From: Polytrichum commune
Lineage: Eukaryota > Streptophyta > Polytrichopsida > Polytrichales > Polytrichaceae
DNA: 64,000 bases
Reading direction: 5' to 3'
Assembly: GCA_950295325.1 (NCBI GenBank)
Contig: OX485807.1
Location: 1,058,501-1,122,500 of the forward strand
This document shows, one piece after another, positions 11,494 to 29,691 of the stretch; positions within the stretch are counted from its first letter, which is position 1, and every line of letters starts with the position of its first letter. Position numbers and translations under genes: made by a program. Below the pieces are notes generated by a model. It was not told the DNA's origin. It ran no database searches and saw nothing but the letters and a program-made list of their open reading frames with translations.

Positions 11494-14400
11494 AAGGTGG
11501 TCACAAGGCCTCCTTTTTGATTGCTTCCAGATTAATTGACATAAAGCCTGTAAATCCATTATGGGAGCTTGGTCAGGTTTCTTTGATGGAAGGGATTGCT
11601 CAAAGATTCTAGGATTTTTTAGACCAAAGCGTTCATGAAGCCTTACTCACCCGTCAGGCAATTCTGCTTCGACGACGACGGCGACGCGCTTTTGGGAGGT
11701 TACTCAACAACATGTTGTTACTCCACTTCCGGTCTGCCTGCCAGGTTTCTTGGAAATATCAAGTCGCCCACTATCGTGTACTGGGCGTCTTGCAAGGTAC
11801 CAAGAACCTTCTCGAGGTTGGCTGGCTCCACCGCTTTTTTGGTCCCGGTGGCCGCCTCGTATGTTTTTTTCCAATAAAAGATTTCTTGAGCAGGGCTTCC
11901 TCCCTTGTATGTTCACATGTTCTGTTACTGAAGTTGCATGCACCCGATTGATGAGGACGGAAAGCTGGCTCTACGGAGAATGCACATATCTTGCAGAAGA
12001 GTCTATTAGCGCCTTCCTGTATAATCATCATCATGCGTTGTTGGACCTAATTAGCGACCAATTTCGAGCATTGTGGGCATGTAGAATTATCGTTTGCCCT
12101 TAAGAAGTGCGACAATTTCGTCCTTGTGGATTTGATCTGCTTAGAAGCCCGAAGCGATGGAATTGATGCATCGAGGTTGTAGGGATTATATTCACACATG
12201 CGACGACATTAACGTAATCGGCAATGCGTGCATCTTGGTCCTCGATCTTCTTCTATTGCGTCAACCCATTCGATCTGTTGTGTACAACTATTGGGCTTCA
12301 AAATTTTGGCAGAGCTAAAGTTGATGCGTTGCAAAGATAAAAAGTGCAGCTTTTCCTTTTTGTAGAGGAATCGTTGTTTCGCCTATACATGGAAGACATG
12401 TTGCTATATTGAAGTCAGACATTCACATTCACTCAATCGCAAATCTCCTACTCAGAATGCGTGGGTGCGAGTACTGCCTCTGGAATGGGATACTGTCATT
12501 CGGATCACTGTGAGTGGGTGGTGATGTGATTGATGTGCTCTCCACGTCTTGGGTCACTATAGGTTTCGTAGTTGTGGACTTAATTTATTAGTCTCCGCTT
12601 CTATTTCAGAGAGTAATGTATAAGTCTTGTCGCTCTGTAGTGTCTCCCTGTGTGCGTCCTTACAGATGTGTGTTGATAAAATCTATATTTACAAGTAGGT
12701 ATGGCTAGGGTTGAGAAAGAGTGAAGCTATGGTCCTGTAATTCTGGCCTGATGATTTCGCTCAAATTTGTCACGACGACTACAATGCAGGAAGCTGGTGT
12801 GGTCTTTCCACATGCAGAAAGCTGCATTATTGAGGTGTGCTGAAGAATCCTTTTCGCTTCCATACATTGTTGAGATCGATTCTTTATTCCGGTCTCTTCC
12901 TCATGTGGGTGGACATGAATTCGCCGGCCATTCTTGCTGGTGGTAGGACTGGCTTTTAGAATATGGAAATGACCCTGTGATCTGATTGCATAAATCCAGA
13001 ATGTAGGATAATATTCTCAAGATTGTTCGTTGTGAAGTGGACCATCTGTGTAGCATTGTGCTGTACTTCGTGAATCCAGTGAAAGTTGTAGGGAAGTGCT
13101 GACACTCTTCATATTTACAATTTGGATCTGGAGTGCAGGCTTCGAAAGAAAATGCGGGGGAGTGATTATAGCAGACTATTTGTGATGTAAAGTGGGGATT
13201 AGGGCCGATCAAAGGAGGAGGACTTAGGCAGGCGGTGGAGATTATCAAGTGGGAGTTAGTCCCTACTACCCTAATTTAGTTTGCAGGAATACAACGCTTA
13301 AATATGGCTGCGCTGTTGCCGCAAAACAAAGGTCGAAAGAAAAGGCCTTACAAAGGTCTCAAAAATGTTATCAAAGTAGACCTTACAATATCTGGTGGTG
13401 AGAATATCTGCTATATGAGCATGTGGTGGGGATGATTTTTGCAGGCGAATCCGACCCTGTCCATTGGACATCAATCCCAATTGTGTGTCCACATCTTCCA
13501 GCAACCAGGCTTACGGATTCCCTTGGGAAATTCCTCCCTCTAGCTCAAGTACAGCAACCAAGGTGAGCGGGCTCTTCTACACATTTCCGTTTCCTCTTTG
13601 CAGGTCTTGGGAGTTGAGATGGCATGAAATCCTCCAAGTCACGGCGTGAGTGTTTATTCACGCCTCGAACCTGTTCATATGCAAGCTTATTGGTTTTACA
13701 GAGAATTGAGAGCGCCATACTTGCAACACAAAAAATGCACAGATCTTGAAGGACGAGGATCTTTCTGATGGTAAGCAAACCCTCACTCTTTCTCTCACAT
13801 ACAAATACATTGAATTCCACAATATATTTGTTCTCCGGTGGATAAGTTGCTCCCTTTTTGTAGAGGAATCGTTGTTTCGCGTATACATGGAAGACATGTT
13901 GCTATATTGAAGTCAGACATTCACATGTATATTGTGCAGGTAAACGAAATGGCAGACTCTTAGTTGCTGAAGTAGACGGATTCTTACTTCCTTCCAGAAT
14001 CGGTTTCATTCAGGTTGATTGCAAAATTCAGGTTCACTGTTCAACACCGGGCAGTGGGGGCTAAGGAATTGAGAGAAGCTAGTCAGATACAGAGTAGACC
14101 TCACTTATTGACTGGTTTAGCTCAAGAATTCTGCTGAGACTTGTGCTTTTGTTAGAGATCATTAACTCGAGTCATTTTATACTGAAATATTCATTCAGGT
14201 ACAAGTACAGTAGTGGTTATAGGAGTTTCCAGTGATACAGGTATCCTGCTCCAATGTGAAGGAATTTTGTTACGACCTGTCCTAATATGATTTAGTTGAG
14301 TTCCAATTGGAAGATTAAAGATACTCACCTAAGTGTACTAGCAAGCAGATCACGTAATTACTTGCACTAGGTTCCTAATAATTTGGCATTCATGTCATTG

Positions 14401-15792
14401 TTTTCAAAATATGCAACATATCAGATTCCTATTCCCCAGCTGGGCAAATGACCTTTAGAGGTGCTTGTGTAACTGTCACAACAGTGAGTGGGGGTTGGCA
14501 GTCATGTCAAAATGTAGCAAATTCTTGATATTCAATACGAAGACCTTCAAACCTTGAAGCCTGGGATATGTACTCCTTTCAATTGGCCTTCTTGCTTCAA
14601 CCGGTGGGAAGTCATGTATACCATCCATTTTCTCACCAATTAGATCTAACAGGTCTCGCAGATGCTGAACCATCCTACTTGCATATTACTGCCTCTTCAA
14701 AATGATCCATGGAATTTTAAAGCATGGGCTGGTTATCCACCTAGACATCCAAGATTTTGTGATGTGAAAATTAGATGTGGACCAAATTAAGATGGGAACT
14801 AAATGCTTATATGACATACACACTGATATGTGCAATTAGGTTGATCCTTGCTAATTTGTTGACACTCACATAGTTATGAATATTCATTACCATTTAGTAA
14901 CAAAACAAATGAATTTATGTGGTTGCTATATGGTGTGTAAACAAAGTTTTAAGATTTTTTGATCTGGTTTTGGCCCAAGTTTATTTGCATGCGTAAAGAG
15001 CCAACATATTCATGAATGTAGCCTAATTGCACATACCAGTTTTAGTGAAAGTAAGCATACTTCCACATGTGGTGATGGTGCTACACTTTTTATCGTAATT
15101 AGTGTCACTTACTCTGGAGTTACACCATGTTTTTACTTTTTTTACTTGTGATGTAAGATTTCACCAAGTAAAGTTGATTATGTTCTATAACCCTAAACAA
15201 CCTATTTGACCTAGTATGTTGGCAAATAATGATATATATACAAAATAGTAATAGCCTTGTGTAGTTCCAAATAGTATGTGACACAAAATGTCATAAAGGA
15301 TGTGGTGACGCATCTTCATTGGCAATAACTATGTTACAATGCACTCCGAGATATAGTAGATTACGCACATTCTCTTGTGGGGTCGTCTTTGTGCATCAAA
15401 ACTGCAATACCCATATGCACACTTCCTAACACAGCTTAATTGACATTATTGCAGGCCATCTTATAATGGCTTACATTATATCAATCATCCCTATGTTAGC
15501 TGTGGGCCAAATTTCAATGCCAAGATCAAAAATCAAACCATTCCATATTGTTTTGTAGTTGTTTTGATGATTCTTTTGGTGTAAGCATCACTACCTATTT
15601 CCCAAACAAACTCTCTGCTTTGCCAACTTCCCTGCGGACTTCTTCTCCCACCAGCGGTGGGCCTTTGGCCCCTAGCGGCTCGTTTGATTTACATGCAATC
15701 CACCCATGTTGAGTTTCTAGGGACATCCTCAAAAGAATTCAAAATTAGGGTTGGAGACATGCAATTGTGTGTAGCTAAGAAGTTACATTTTT
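11494..15792. other. Gene-free stretch, moderately GC-richer in its first half
   Basis: Between 11.5 and 14.1 kb the base composition is less AT-rich than the flanks and several frames of 80-117 residues are open on both strands. None has a recognisable domain, and they overlap one another. A 74-bp direct repeat lies inside (12355-12428 and 13853-13926). From 14.1 to 15.8 kb I see nothing. Confidence 0.45.
12355..13926 (+). repeat. Two 74-bp direct repeats, one mismatch, 1.5 kb apart
   Basis: Positions 12355-12428 and 13853-13926 are identical except for one C/G change. Both start CCTTTTTGTAGAGGAATCGT and end CAGACATTCACAT. The sequence between and around them is unrelated. The high identity suggests a recent local copy or an excision/rearrangement scar. 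Confidence 0.9.
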
Positions 15793-16765
15793 AGGTTGAG
15801 CTTTCATGAGAATTGAACCATTGTCTAGGGAGATTTTTCGGATGTAATCGATGGAAATCCTATTGTTTCCTAATCCAATTGGTTAATGTTGACATCTTTT
15901 GTGGGATTTATGAAAGTGAATTGGATCACACTGCTCTCACTTAGTGTTTGGCCTCTCCTTGATTGCCAAATACATTACCATTTGTCAATCAATTGTTTGT
16001 TCATCAACCAAAAAGCTTGTGTTCATATTCAAATCACTTTTGTAGATTCTAGAATCAAGGTATGCGACGTGGGCACATTTTTGCACCCAAGTAAGTTCTG
16101 GACACCTCAAGGTTGGCAATAATCTTGGATTGCAGCCACATTGCCTAGTTAGGTTGAGCTTTCGCGAGAATTAGATTCGGTGATCTACACTAAGTATGAT
16201 ATTTAATATGATGTTTAGTGTTGTATGGTATTTTATGTCACTATGGTAACTTTTCGGATATTACTTCTTATGAATAAATAAACAAATATTGTCATGGATG
16301 ATTGAAATTTGGATGAAAAGTCACTTGGTAAGTGACAGTAATTGCAACGCTGTAAATTTGTAATCCCCCCAAAAAAATTTACAAGGAATGACAAATCATG
16401 TTGTGTTTAACATTTAGTGTTGGTGACGCTATACCGCGGTTTACAATTAGTATTGAGCAAGACAATTAGAATCGGTGACACTATATATCATATTTAGTGT
16501 AGTGTTTGGCGAGATTTTTGGACACAATCGGTGGAATCTTAGTGTTCCCAAGTCCAACTGGTTAATGGTTACATGTTGACATCTTTCATTGGACTTGTGA
16601 AAGTGAATTTGATTGCATAGTTCTCACTTAGTGTTGGACCTCTACTTGAATATTAAGTACATTACCATCAGTCAATCAGTTGTATGTTCATCTACCATAA
16701 AGTTTGTGTTGATATACAAATCACCTTTGTAGCTTCTAGAATCAAGGTATTCTACTTGGGATCAT
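15793..16765 (+). repeat. Direct duplication split by a family I MITE
   Basis: Unit 1 (15793-16075) and unit 2 (16147-16187 plus 16500-16765) share AGGTTGAGCTTTC-GAGAATT, GAGATTTTT-GGA, TTGGTTAATG and the tail TTCTAGAATCAAGGTAT. Unit 2 is interrupted by the MITE at 16188-16499. The units lack TG...CA ends and have no reverse transcriptase near them, so they are not clear LTRs. Confidence 0.75.
16188..16499. mobile_element. MITE, family I copy 2
   Basis: A 312-bp element with inverted ends CACTAAGTATGATATTTA and the complement of CACTAAATATGATATATA, flanked by TA on both sides. It is inserted inside the second unit of the local duplication. It has no coding sequence. Confidence 0.7.
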
Positions 16766-17385
16766 GTGTGCAGGTCAGCCTCAGTGCAATTGCATTATTG
16801 TTTTCAAAGCTGGTGCAATACAATCAAGGCCAAGTTGAGAATATTGTTTGACCTTGAACATAGGTGAGGCTACATTTTTCTTGAGCCTTGAGGTTCTACT
16901 CGTGGCTTTAACTTTGACATTGCTTCACAACATTTACTGACTACCAACAACATCATTGTGTGCAAGGCTAATGAATTGTCCATTTTTATATTCACAAGTT
17001 TCAAGTGATAGAGTGAATCAATAAAGGATGCCCACTTTGAACAAAGTGGGGACGAAGCCAATTCCTTGGAATTGAACCTAACTCCTTGGCATTGTGTTTG
17101 CATGCCAACATACAACAAAAGTTATGCAGGTCAGCTTTTGACCCGATGTTCTTCCTTGCTGCAAAGTTGGTGAAAGATGCTTCAAAGCACATGGAAGAAC
17201 CAAGAATTCTTTCAGACCTTGAAGAACCGAGACATGCAAGGCCAAGAATGCTGTGGAAGTGTGTAAGGTTGGAAAGCCATCGGGCAATGAACACTAATTT
17301 TCAATAGTTGCCCTAACTTGGATCTTAGCTAGTTGACTTTGTCGAGTTTGATGACTGCACCTCCAAACAGGTTAGGGGTGGCATT
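16766..17385. other. Spacer with unidentified short frames
   Basis: A 73-residue frame is open at 17086-17307 (+), overlapped by frames on the other strand. No domain is recognisable, and nothing marks it as a real gene. Confidence 0.4.
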
Positions 17386-17600
17386 TGGTCCACTAATTTA
17401 TCTTAACCCTTGAGTTGGTTAATATGGCTAACTAAGCAATGTGGTTGCACCCTTAGTAAGACAAGCTAGAAAACCGGTTTTTAATAGCTCAACACCACTC
17501 TTAATGTATGATGTTTTAAGCATTAAAAAAAATCGGGTGACTTTGTGTTAATTCTCATAAACTCAAGGTTTGGGGCTAAACCCATGGTCTCATTTGCTTT
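17386..17600 (+). mobile_element. Family B, truncated copy
   Basis: Contains ACCGGTTTTTAATAGCTCA, a CACCACTCTTAATG segment and TCGGGTGACTTTGTGTTAAT, matching the DPM1-intron copy at 49067-49180. Both ends are missing. Confidence 0.6.
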
Positions 17601-19808
17601 ACTTTTTGAATACCTCTAATGTGTCTACATTCACAATGTATAATTATGATCATAATTGATATTTAAATGATATTCACAATAGTACCCTTTGCAAGTATTG
17701 AGTGCATAAACTTAGGGTTGGTGGTGGTGGTACTATTGCCATGGTTGAAATATTTCAGCAATTATGATTGCAAATATGACTAGGAGCTTTGAAACCACTA
17801 GAAAATGCAACCTCCTCCAAATAATTACAAGATAATACCCTAGAAGACTTCCTATTCCATTTTGAAATGTGCCGGAATGTAGTTTCCATGTGGGATATAA
17901 CTGAGTCATGGTGAATGTGAATATGCCATGTGGCAAAAATTGAGGGAAAAATAATTATTTTATGTCAGAATAGATGTCTCCTAGAATACTTCTGTTCATA
18001 AATATTGGCAACAAATAATGAGAATTTTAAGATCTTGACCAAAATCAGCTTCGAGTTGGAAACTCATGTGAGCATGAACCATAATTACCAAGGGCCTGAA
18101 AGCTGAATGAGAGGAGATTATCACATTCAAGCATACCTCTTGCCCATCTGACATAAAATCTTGACCCCAGATAGGATTTTGACTGTATCATCTAAAATGA
18201 CATGGACTAGACTATTCAGGGCCTTAAGACTACAGCAATTTTCCGTGTCAAATCACTTTTAAAAAGTAACCTCCAGGTTCCATCCTATTTCAAGGTTTAA
18301 TGTTTGATGAATGAGAGGTACCCTTGTATGCAAGAATTCCTCTCTCTCCCGAAAGCTCAATGCAAGAACTTATACGATTACAACTAAAATCAGGTAATTA
18401 CATTATAAACATGTAAATTGGGAAATTCTTGTCCATATGTATACCATGTACATGGGTACTACTTGCTTACTGTTCTTCATTGGACCTCTTCATTTGATTA
18501 ATCTGTGGATCAGTTTGGATCAAAAACCAAACACTGATTAAAAATGTTGAAATGAGATTGGACTACATCTTCAAAGTTTATTAACTACCCTCCACAAGAG
18601 TATGAAATGTTTTGAAAAACCTATGTATTCGACTAAGGAATCAACAAACATGCACTTTTAATAACCATAACTAAATCAGGAGAAGTCCAAATTTTTAGTG
18701 TGCTTCATCATAGAATTGCTAATGCAACACAAGTGTTGGTGTAAACCTAACCATTAGAAGTTGGATAACATGAAAAACGACCTGAATAACACCTACATAC
18801 CTTGGGCAGTTTCACTACATAACCTCAACCTTGACAAGCACATGGACTGACATCAAACCTCATATTAGATATAAAAATAGATCATCACTGTGACCTTAGT
18901 CATGTTGACATGCGACGGTGTGTGAATTGTTAGTGAGCAGTGGAGTCCATGAATATACTAAACTGAGCACTTGCCTTGAGCAGTACAGAATTTCTTACCG
19001 CTGTTCTTTTCTGATCAAAAGGCATCCTTCAAAACTTTAACCTCATATTGAATCCATGACAATGTAACTAAGGGGAAGATAATAGGTAGCACGAACAATC
19101 AATGAGTCCAACACACAATGAAATTGAATCGTTAACTTTTTGATAATTTACTTCTTTGGCTTGATGTTCAATTATGCCAAATTATTTGGCTCCAAAATCT
19201 ACAGACTAACAATGTACAAGAGTACTCAGGATCTAGTTCCACTTGCCCTAAGGACACCAAAAACAGCTCAAAATTTTTGGATACCTCTTTTCATACTGGT
19301 GAGGTTCCTCTACATTCTCTTTGGCAAATAGCCCTTGTGGAATGTAAAGTGTGTAAGTAAGCCCTTTTGCTTGCAAACACCACCCACCCCACAATCACTG
19401 CCCAACACACTTCTTCTACTCAGTTGCGGCTGACTACAAAGAATGGGCCTTGGTTGAAGTTTTGAAAAACCATATTCGTAGAAACATTTACGGCCTCTTC
19501 TTCGATGGTTGTAGTGGACCTTTCTGCGAGAGACGGACAAATCTTAAATTGTGATAACCACAGAATATCCTTCCCCTGCACAACACACAACAACATCCGG
19601 TGGAGGCCAATTCTTTAGAAAGGGACACACACTAGAAAATGTGGAGCCCGGGTTCAGGGTTTAGGATTTAGGGTTTATCCTCCACATCATCATGTCCGGC
19701 TTATGTGTCCAACACCAGGAGGGGGGGGGGAGCCTTAAGTAAGCATGCTTCATTTGAAGCGCGCACAGAAAGGGCAGATGAATGACTGGACTCAGATTTG
19801 ATGCCAAT
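17601..19808. other. Spacer downstream of the kinase gene, with a family J repeat
   Basis: Positions 18621-18815 match 44700-44890 directly and 40187-40310 inversely, sharing AATCAACAAACATGCACTTT and AATAACACCTACATACCT. The 3' UTR and poly(A) site of the kinase gene should lie between about 19.3 and 19.8 kb but cannot be placed. A 10-G run is at 19721-19730. Confidence 0.55.
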
Positions 19809-24802
<4,994 letters not shown>

Positions 24803-27060
24803 GAATGTCGATGGGTCTTCAAAGCAGGCTAAAAATATTTAGGCTCAAGGAGTGTGTTCTTAAGAAAAACAGGTCGGATACATTCCGCCACATTTGCAAA
24901 CAAAGTTACCAGTGTTCTTCACTGCTCTCTTGAATCCAGACTGGATGTTCCAGTTCCTGTCTTTTGCAAGTAGTGCACCTTGCACTGACACAACCCCAGA
25001 GAGAGAGAGAGAGAGAGAGAGAGAGGTCAAAAGACCTGTCATTCACAGGGGTGATAGACATCCATAATGAGAAAAGACCTGACCCCAAATCACCATCTTC
25101 TACAATTTTTGCAGATTCACCGTCTCGTCCCTGCTCTAAAGTTTCAAAAATCACACCTGCCTCCTCTATGCTAGAGTATGCTTCCCCTCCAAGCGCATGT
25201 GTCAAATCTGCAACAAAAATACACAGAAACCTCCATATGAGTGAAACCCTTAGAGCATACTCCCCCCCCCACACACATTTAGGTCATTTCCAGTAATTGA
25301 AAGTTGAGTTTCCCTCGCAGGAATATGTCAGTTGTGAGAACCTAGATTCTAGTATTCTTGTAGACCTCGATGAGGTCCAAACCACTTCTCAAAATAAAGC
25401 CATTTCTTAAATCCTTGAGGTCCAGAAACTACGGCATCTCGGAAGCGATACAAGTGAAAATGCAACTAACGCTATGACCTACAAATTGATCTGAATCTAC
25501 AAAGTTTATCGTGGAATTTGCAGACCTGCAACCACAAGGACAACACAAGAGGCAAAATGGGTATCCCTCCTCCCCGAGGGATTTCCAGCCTGCACTTAGG
25601 TTCACCCAGAGCTATTGTGCAAATCACCAGACCTCGAGCACAGATTGCTAGACTTATCTCGGCCCAGAATTCCCAGAGCTTAATGACGATCTACTGGCTT
25701 CAAGATGCAAGTCCTGTACGACCTCTACTCACCGATCCAGGAGCCCAAATCGAGGCAAAGTGCGCCAAACCAAAAATTTGACCGAAATGAATTCCTGTCA
25801 AAGCAGGCATGGATGTTTTCCGCCGTCACAGGGCTTGATAGGGCTCCAGAGAAGCTTTCATCGCATGCAACACACAATTTCAAAAACCCATGGACCTCTA
25901 TGGACCCGATTGCCAACTATGAGCGCCGATGGCCGGTTTCCAAGGATCTGCAAGTTTCCAAGGAAGAGCTTAGGTCCCTTTAACCCGAAACCTAATTTTT
26001 CAATATAGACATTTCCTCTATGAAGCAAGGGCCATGGATTCAATCTCCTCAAAGGAGGAAGAGACTCGCTCACGTACTTGCGGCCGACTTTGCCTAACTT
26101 TGCCTCGTATGGCATGTTCCGACGCCGTTGAACACCAACAACATCATCATCATCAAAATGGAACATGACATGACATCAAATGACACCACAGAGCCAATCC
26201 ACCCAAATTTTGATTTCACGTTCCCCACACCCCACCTGTAACCTACGATAAAGGGTGCAGAAGCTCACTTCCACTTCACCGCCACTCTTCTTCCGGAGAC
26301 AAATGGACAGTTCAATTCAAACCGCAAACTCTCACTGCACACCCCATCACCCAACCCAACCCAAACTACAATGTCAACATACTCATACTGTAGCCAAAGC
26401 GAGCCCCACACCCCGATCGATCGCACCCAAACTCCCCACAACGCCCTCCACCCCCTCGATTCCACCGTTCGCACTGCCAACCAATTCCCCCCGATTTCCC
26501 CTCAAAACTCCCACCTTTGGCCCCACAAACGTCCCGCCAATTCGCGTGCACACAACGCGATACAATTGCTGACACACATACGAATACACACCGGCGCTAC
26601 AACAGTGCACCACGCAGTCACTTAATTGCAGTGAGTCGTGACGATGATTCACCTTGCTGCTCAATTTGCCCTGCCGTGTACTTGATAGCTTGGGGAGGGG
26701 AAAATGAGGCGCCCAAACATGCTTGCTCGCTCGCTCGCTGGCCTGCCTGCCTGCCTGCCTTGTTGGTGTGTTGGTGTGTTGGCGTCTGCGTGAATTGGTG
26801 AGTGGGGAGGGCGAATTGGGTGTGCGAGGGAGGGGCGGTTGTGGGGGGGTCCCGGGTTCGGAGGATCTGCGTTAGCGAGGGGGTGTGGGATGCGATGGGA
26901 AGTGGACGGGGAACGGAGAGCTGCGAGATGGAATGAATCGTGCGGCGAGTGGGGAGGCAGCGGCGGACAAAGGGGGGAGGCGGCAGGCGCGCTTGTGCAC
27001 TAGCGGGAGGGACGCCCGGATCTCAGGACTCTTGCCTGGCCGCCTATGCCAACACCCTTT
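24803..27060 (-). promoter_or_regulatory. Probable 5' leader and GC-rich promoter region of the kinase gene
   Basis: Immediately upstream of the kinase start codon. A 26-nt (GA)n tract lies at about 24999-25024. From about 26.25 to 27.06 kb the sequence is clearly GC- and CpG-rich, unlike its surroundings, with tandem GCTC and CCTG tetramers near 26730-26760. On the minus strand, splice-like sites occur (CAG acceptor at 25211, GTGAGT donor near 25733, TATTTTTAG acceptor just before the ATG), so the leader may be spliced. Frames on both strands here look like chance. Confidence 0.5.
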
Positions 27061-27216
27061 GCTTAAGTTACTAGACTAGAGTACACGCACCTATTCCCGA
27101 TCAGGACGCCATCGCAAATCTTCAAGCTGCCACAACCTCCATCCTGTTGGCACTGGTTTCGGTCATTTCTTTTCGTGGGTGGTTACACTAAGCGTTTCGT
27201 GCTTCACGGTTTCTAA

Positions 27217-27337
27217 GGGTTGGTTTTCATGTAGGCCGTTCGCTCGTCACATTCTAGTGGAAATGTAGATGTCACCAGGAAGTCTATATTTCCACCAGAA
27301 TTTGGTGAGCAAAATGGGCCTACATCGAGACTAACCC
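27217..27337. mobile_element. Small Tourist/Harbinger-like MITE (121 bp) with TAA target duplication
   Basis: Nearly the whole element is a foldback. The left arm GGGTTGGTTTTCATGTAGGC pairs with the right arm, which ends GGCCTACATCGAGACTAACC. TAA flanks both sides (27214-27216 and 27338-27340), matching the TWA target preference of PIF/Harbinger transposons. Confidence 0.8.
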
Positions 27338-27340
27338 TAA

Positions 27341-28857
27341 GTCTCCAACTTCAGTTGTGGTATCACCAAGGATTCGATAATGCCATGGCATATATCCCCA
27401 CTTTGGAGTGCTAAAGTGAGGAGGAATTTGTCTCCAAAAATGAGCGGTTTTGGCAAACTCTAGACATTGGTAATGTGTTTGGGCCAACTTTCGACTTCAA
27501 AAATCCACATGGGAATCATTTCAATACAAGGAATAAAATTACCGAGAACTTGGCAATCTTCTTGGTTTCTATCTACCTACATGGGAAACATTTGCACCAC
27601 CTTAGACTTCTCCAGATTTGGTGTAGACTCTCCTAAGTGATCGGTTATGGGCGCCTCTACTCTACTTACTCTACTTACTTACTTCTTTGTGCTCCCCTTA
27701 CCCTGCACATGCTTGGGGGATGCCATCCAAACTACATTCTTCATAAGTCACATTTCTGTTGTCATGCATCTTTCATCGATATCCGCAACTATAATTAAAC
27801 TACCCATCCAATTGCCTACTTGCATAGCACTTCCCCTCCCTCCTTGTCCCCTGCATAGGATAGGTCGGTGCTTAATTCCATGAGTTAATACCGTGCCCAC
27901 ACTCGGGATTAGCAACTAGTCCACACCAATGGGAGGGTTTCTATCTTCATAGGAGTTTTTGTCATGTATGCACTAGCAAAATTACAATACATTACATCAA
28001 ATAAGATTATCGTATGTAGGACGGAAAATCCTTACTAGCGGCAATGGATTATGGAAAGAGATGCATTTTCCCTATCAATAGGGTTTCTTGCTAGTACCCG
28101 GGACCAAACGATTGACTCTAGAATGGGCATGGTATAAGATGGCCATGGCTAGACAACCATAGCTTTGAGTTGGGGTCCAGTCATTACCAAGGTAAAGGGG
28201 TCCATAATGACATGACTCCCATATATTTGTGATTCATCCAAATCAAGTGGATTTCTTTAGATTAAATTTGAAGGTTTGATGTTGATTCCCTAGTCATTTT
28301 GTCTTTTAAAAAAAACAAAACTACATGCTATAATATAATTCACCGAGCTTACACCTTGGATAATGTTGGTGGGGTCTAATTCAAAGAGGTGAGTTGTTTA
28401 AACTCATGTAAATTAAGATTGAGCGATCTCATAATGCAAGGATGGGTGAAAGTTTTCCTGTGTCTAAATCTACATCCTAAACAACAATCGTTTTTTTTGT
28501 TTCCAAGTGCAGATGCGGGTCTAAGAACAACTTGGCTTGCTATCGCACACATTGGAGTTACTGCAAGTAGTAGGCAACCTTGGCAAGACTTTTGCTCCAT
28601 AGTTTGTTGTCTTGAACACAATGCCTTGCCTCGCCACCTATGGAGACCTTTGCTTAACTATGGCTTACCTTGCTCTTGGGGGCTCCTCAACTACATACAT
28701 CTCCTATTGCCGAGCTTTCATCCATATCCACAACTATTAAGTTGAACTACCTACTTGCCTGCCTACTTGCCCTTCCCATTCCCCCAAGTAGTATAGGTTT
28801 GTGCTTGATTCCACCATCTGTGCCAATTAGATCCCACTAACTTACATAAAGTTACAC
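27341..28857 (+). repeat. Spacer with two family L repeat copies
   Basis: Positions about 27640-27895 and 28545-28857 share a pyrimidine-rich block (CTACTTGC, CCTCCCT, CCATATCC-CAACTAT) and the tail GTGCTTGATTCCA. Related copies are at 30330-30530, 31395-31495 and 34395-34485. The family runs into family G sequence (CATTAGAGTTATCC), so L and G may be parts of one longer element. Confidence 0.55.
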
Positions 28858-28860
28858 TCA

Positions 28861-29233
28861 GGGCCGGTTTACACTACGGTGGAGAAGTCCACCGGGCATG
28901 AAAAAAGGGCGTTTCTCAATTGTGATTGGTTGAAAATGCAACTCTTGACCGGTGGGTGTTTACACTAGGTGAAGAAAACAATGGTGGTGAACTTTTCTCA
29001 TGGATGATAAAATGACATGGCCGCCTACATGGCGGCACTTTTTGGAGTTGGGCTTCTCCGGCCTCTTGAGGCCGGACAAGAAACTCCTCCTCCGGAGAAG
29101 CCCAACTCAATCAAAATATTTTATTGCCTTTAATTCTTCTCCGGCACATCCACCATTTGCCTCATATAACCATGTCTTGGCCAAGCATTCTTGACCGACC
29201 GGAGGCCTTCTCCACCGTAGTGTAAACCGGCCC
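28861..29233. mobile_element. Harbinger-like MITE, family F (373 bp), TCA target duplication
   Basis: The terminal inverted repeats are a perfect 27 bp (28861-28887 and 29207-29233), beginning GGGCCGGTTTACACTACGG. TCA flanks both ends (28858-28860, 29234-29236). Inside is a 16-bp perfect inverted pair starting AGTTGGGCTTCTCCGG (29046-29061, 29092-29107). The related locus near 30520 lacks the insertion and has one CTCATTAG, which confirms the target duplication. Confidence 0.92.
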
Positions 29234-29290
29234 TCATTAGAACTATCCTAGTAGGCGAACTTGACATATCTTTTGGTCGATATACTACTA

Positions 29291-29691
29291 CACTAAATAG
29301 GTAGATTAGTGTTAGATGAAGATTAGTGTTAGAGCCAATAGTTACCCAAAACACTAAATGTCACTTGAAAGTACAATTAGTGTTACAATTTCCTTTGTCT
29401 TTATTTTGCATCGTCAAAGTTGAGTTCCATTAAGTTTAAATTTTGTAATATCAAATTCCTAGCATACTACATTTTCTATGAGGCTCACATATTCTACCTC
29501 CAATTCTTCATTTGAAGATCTACAAAAAAATGTCATCTAACACTAAATGCGATTTTGTAAATATTCAAAGTTACTAATTGGTACAAATAGTGTTAGAGTT
29601 GACATTTAGTGTTCTAACACTATGAAGACAATTGACATTTAGCGTTTTCGTCGACTAATAGTGTTTCCAACACTAATCTACCTATTTAGTG
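29291..29691. mobile_element. MITE, family I copy 3 (401 bp)
   Basis: Perfect inverted ends of at least 23 bp (28 with the flank), starting CACTAAATAGGTAGATTAGT, with TA at both outer borders. The interior is rich in the motif TTAGTGTT on both strands and has no coding sequence. Confidence 0.85.

Noticed and set aside
11635-12103. Cluster of overlapping frames of 79-117 residues on both strands
   Set aside because: No domain, mutually overlapping, no splice or start support; probably chance in GC-richer DNA.
14476-14673. 65-residue frame on the minus strand
   Set aside because: Reads plausibly as protein but matches no family I can name and has no supporting structure.
15793-16765. Considered as two LTRs of a retrotransposon
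   Set aside because: No TG/CA termini, primer-binding site, polypurine tract or pol sequence; spacing is explained by a MITE insertion.
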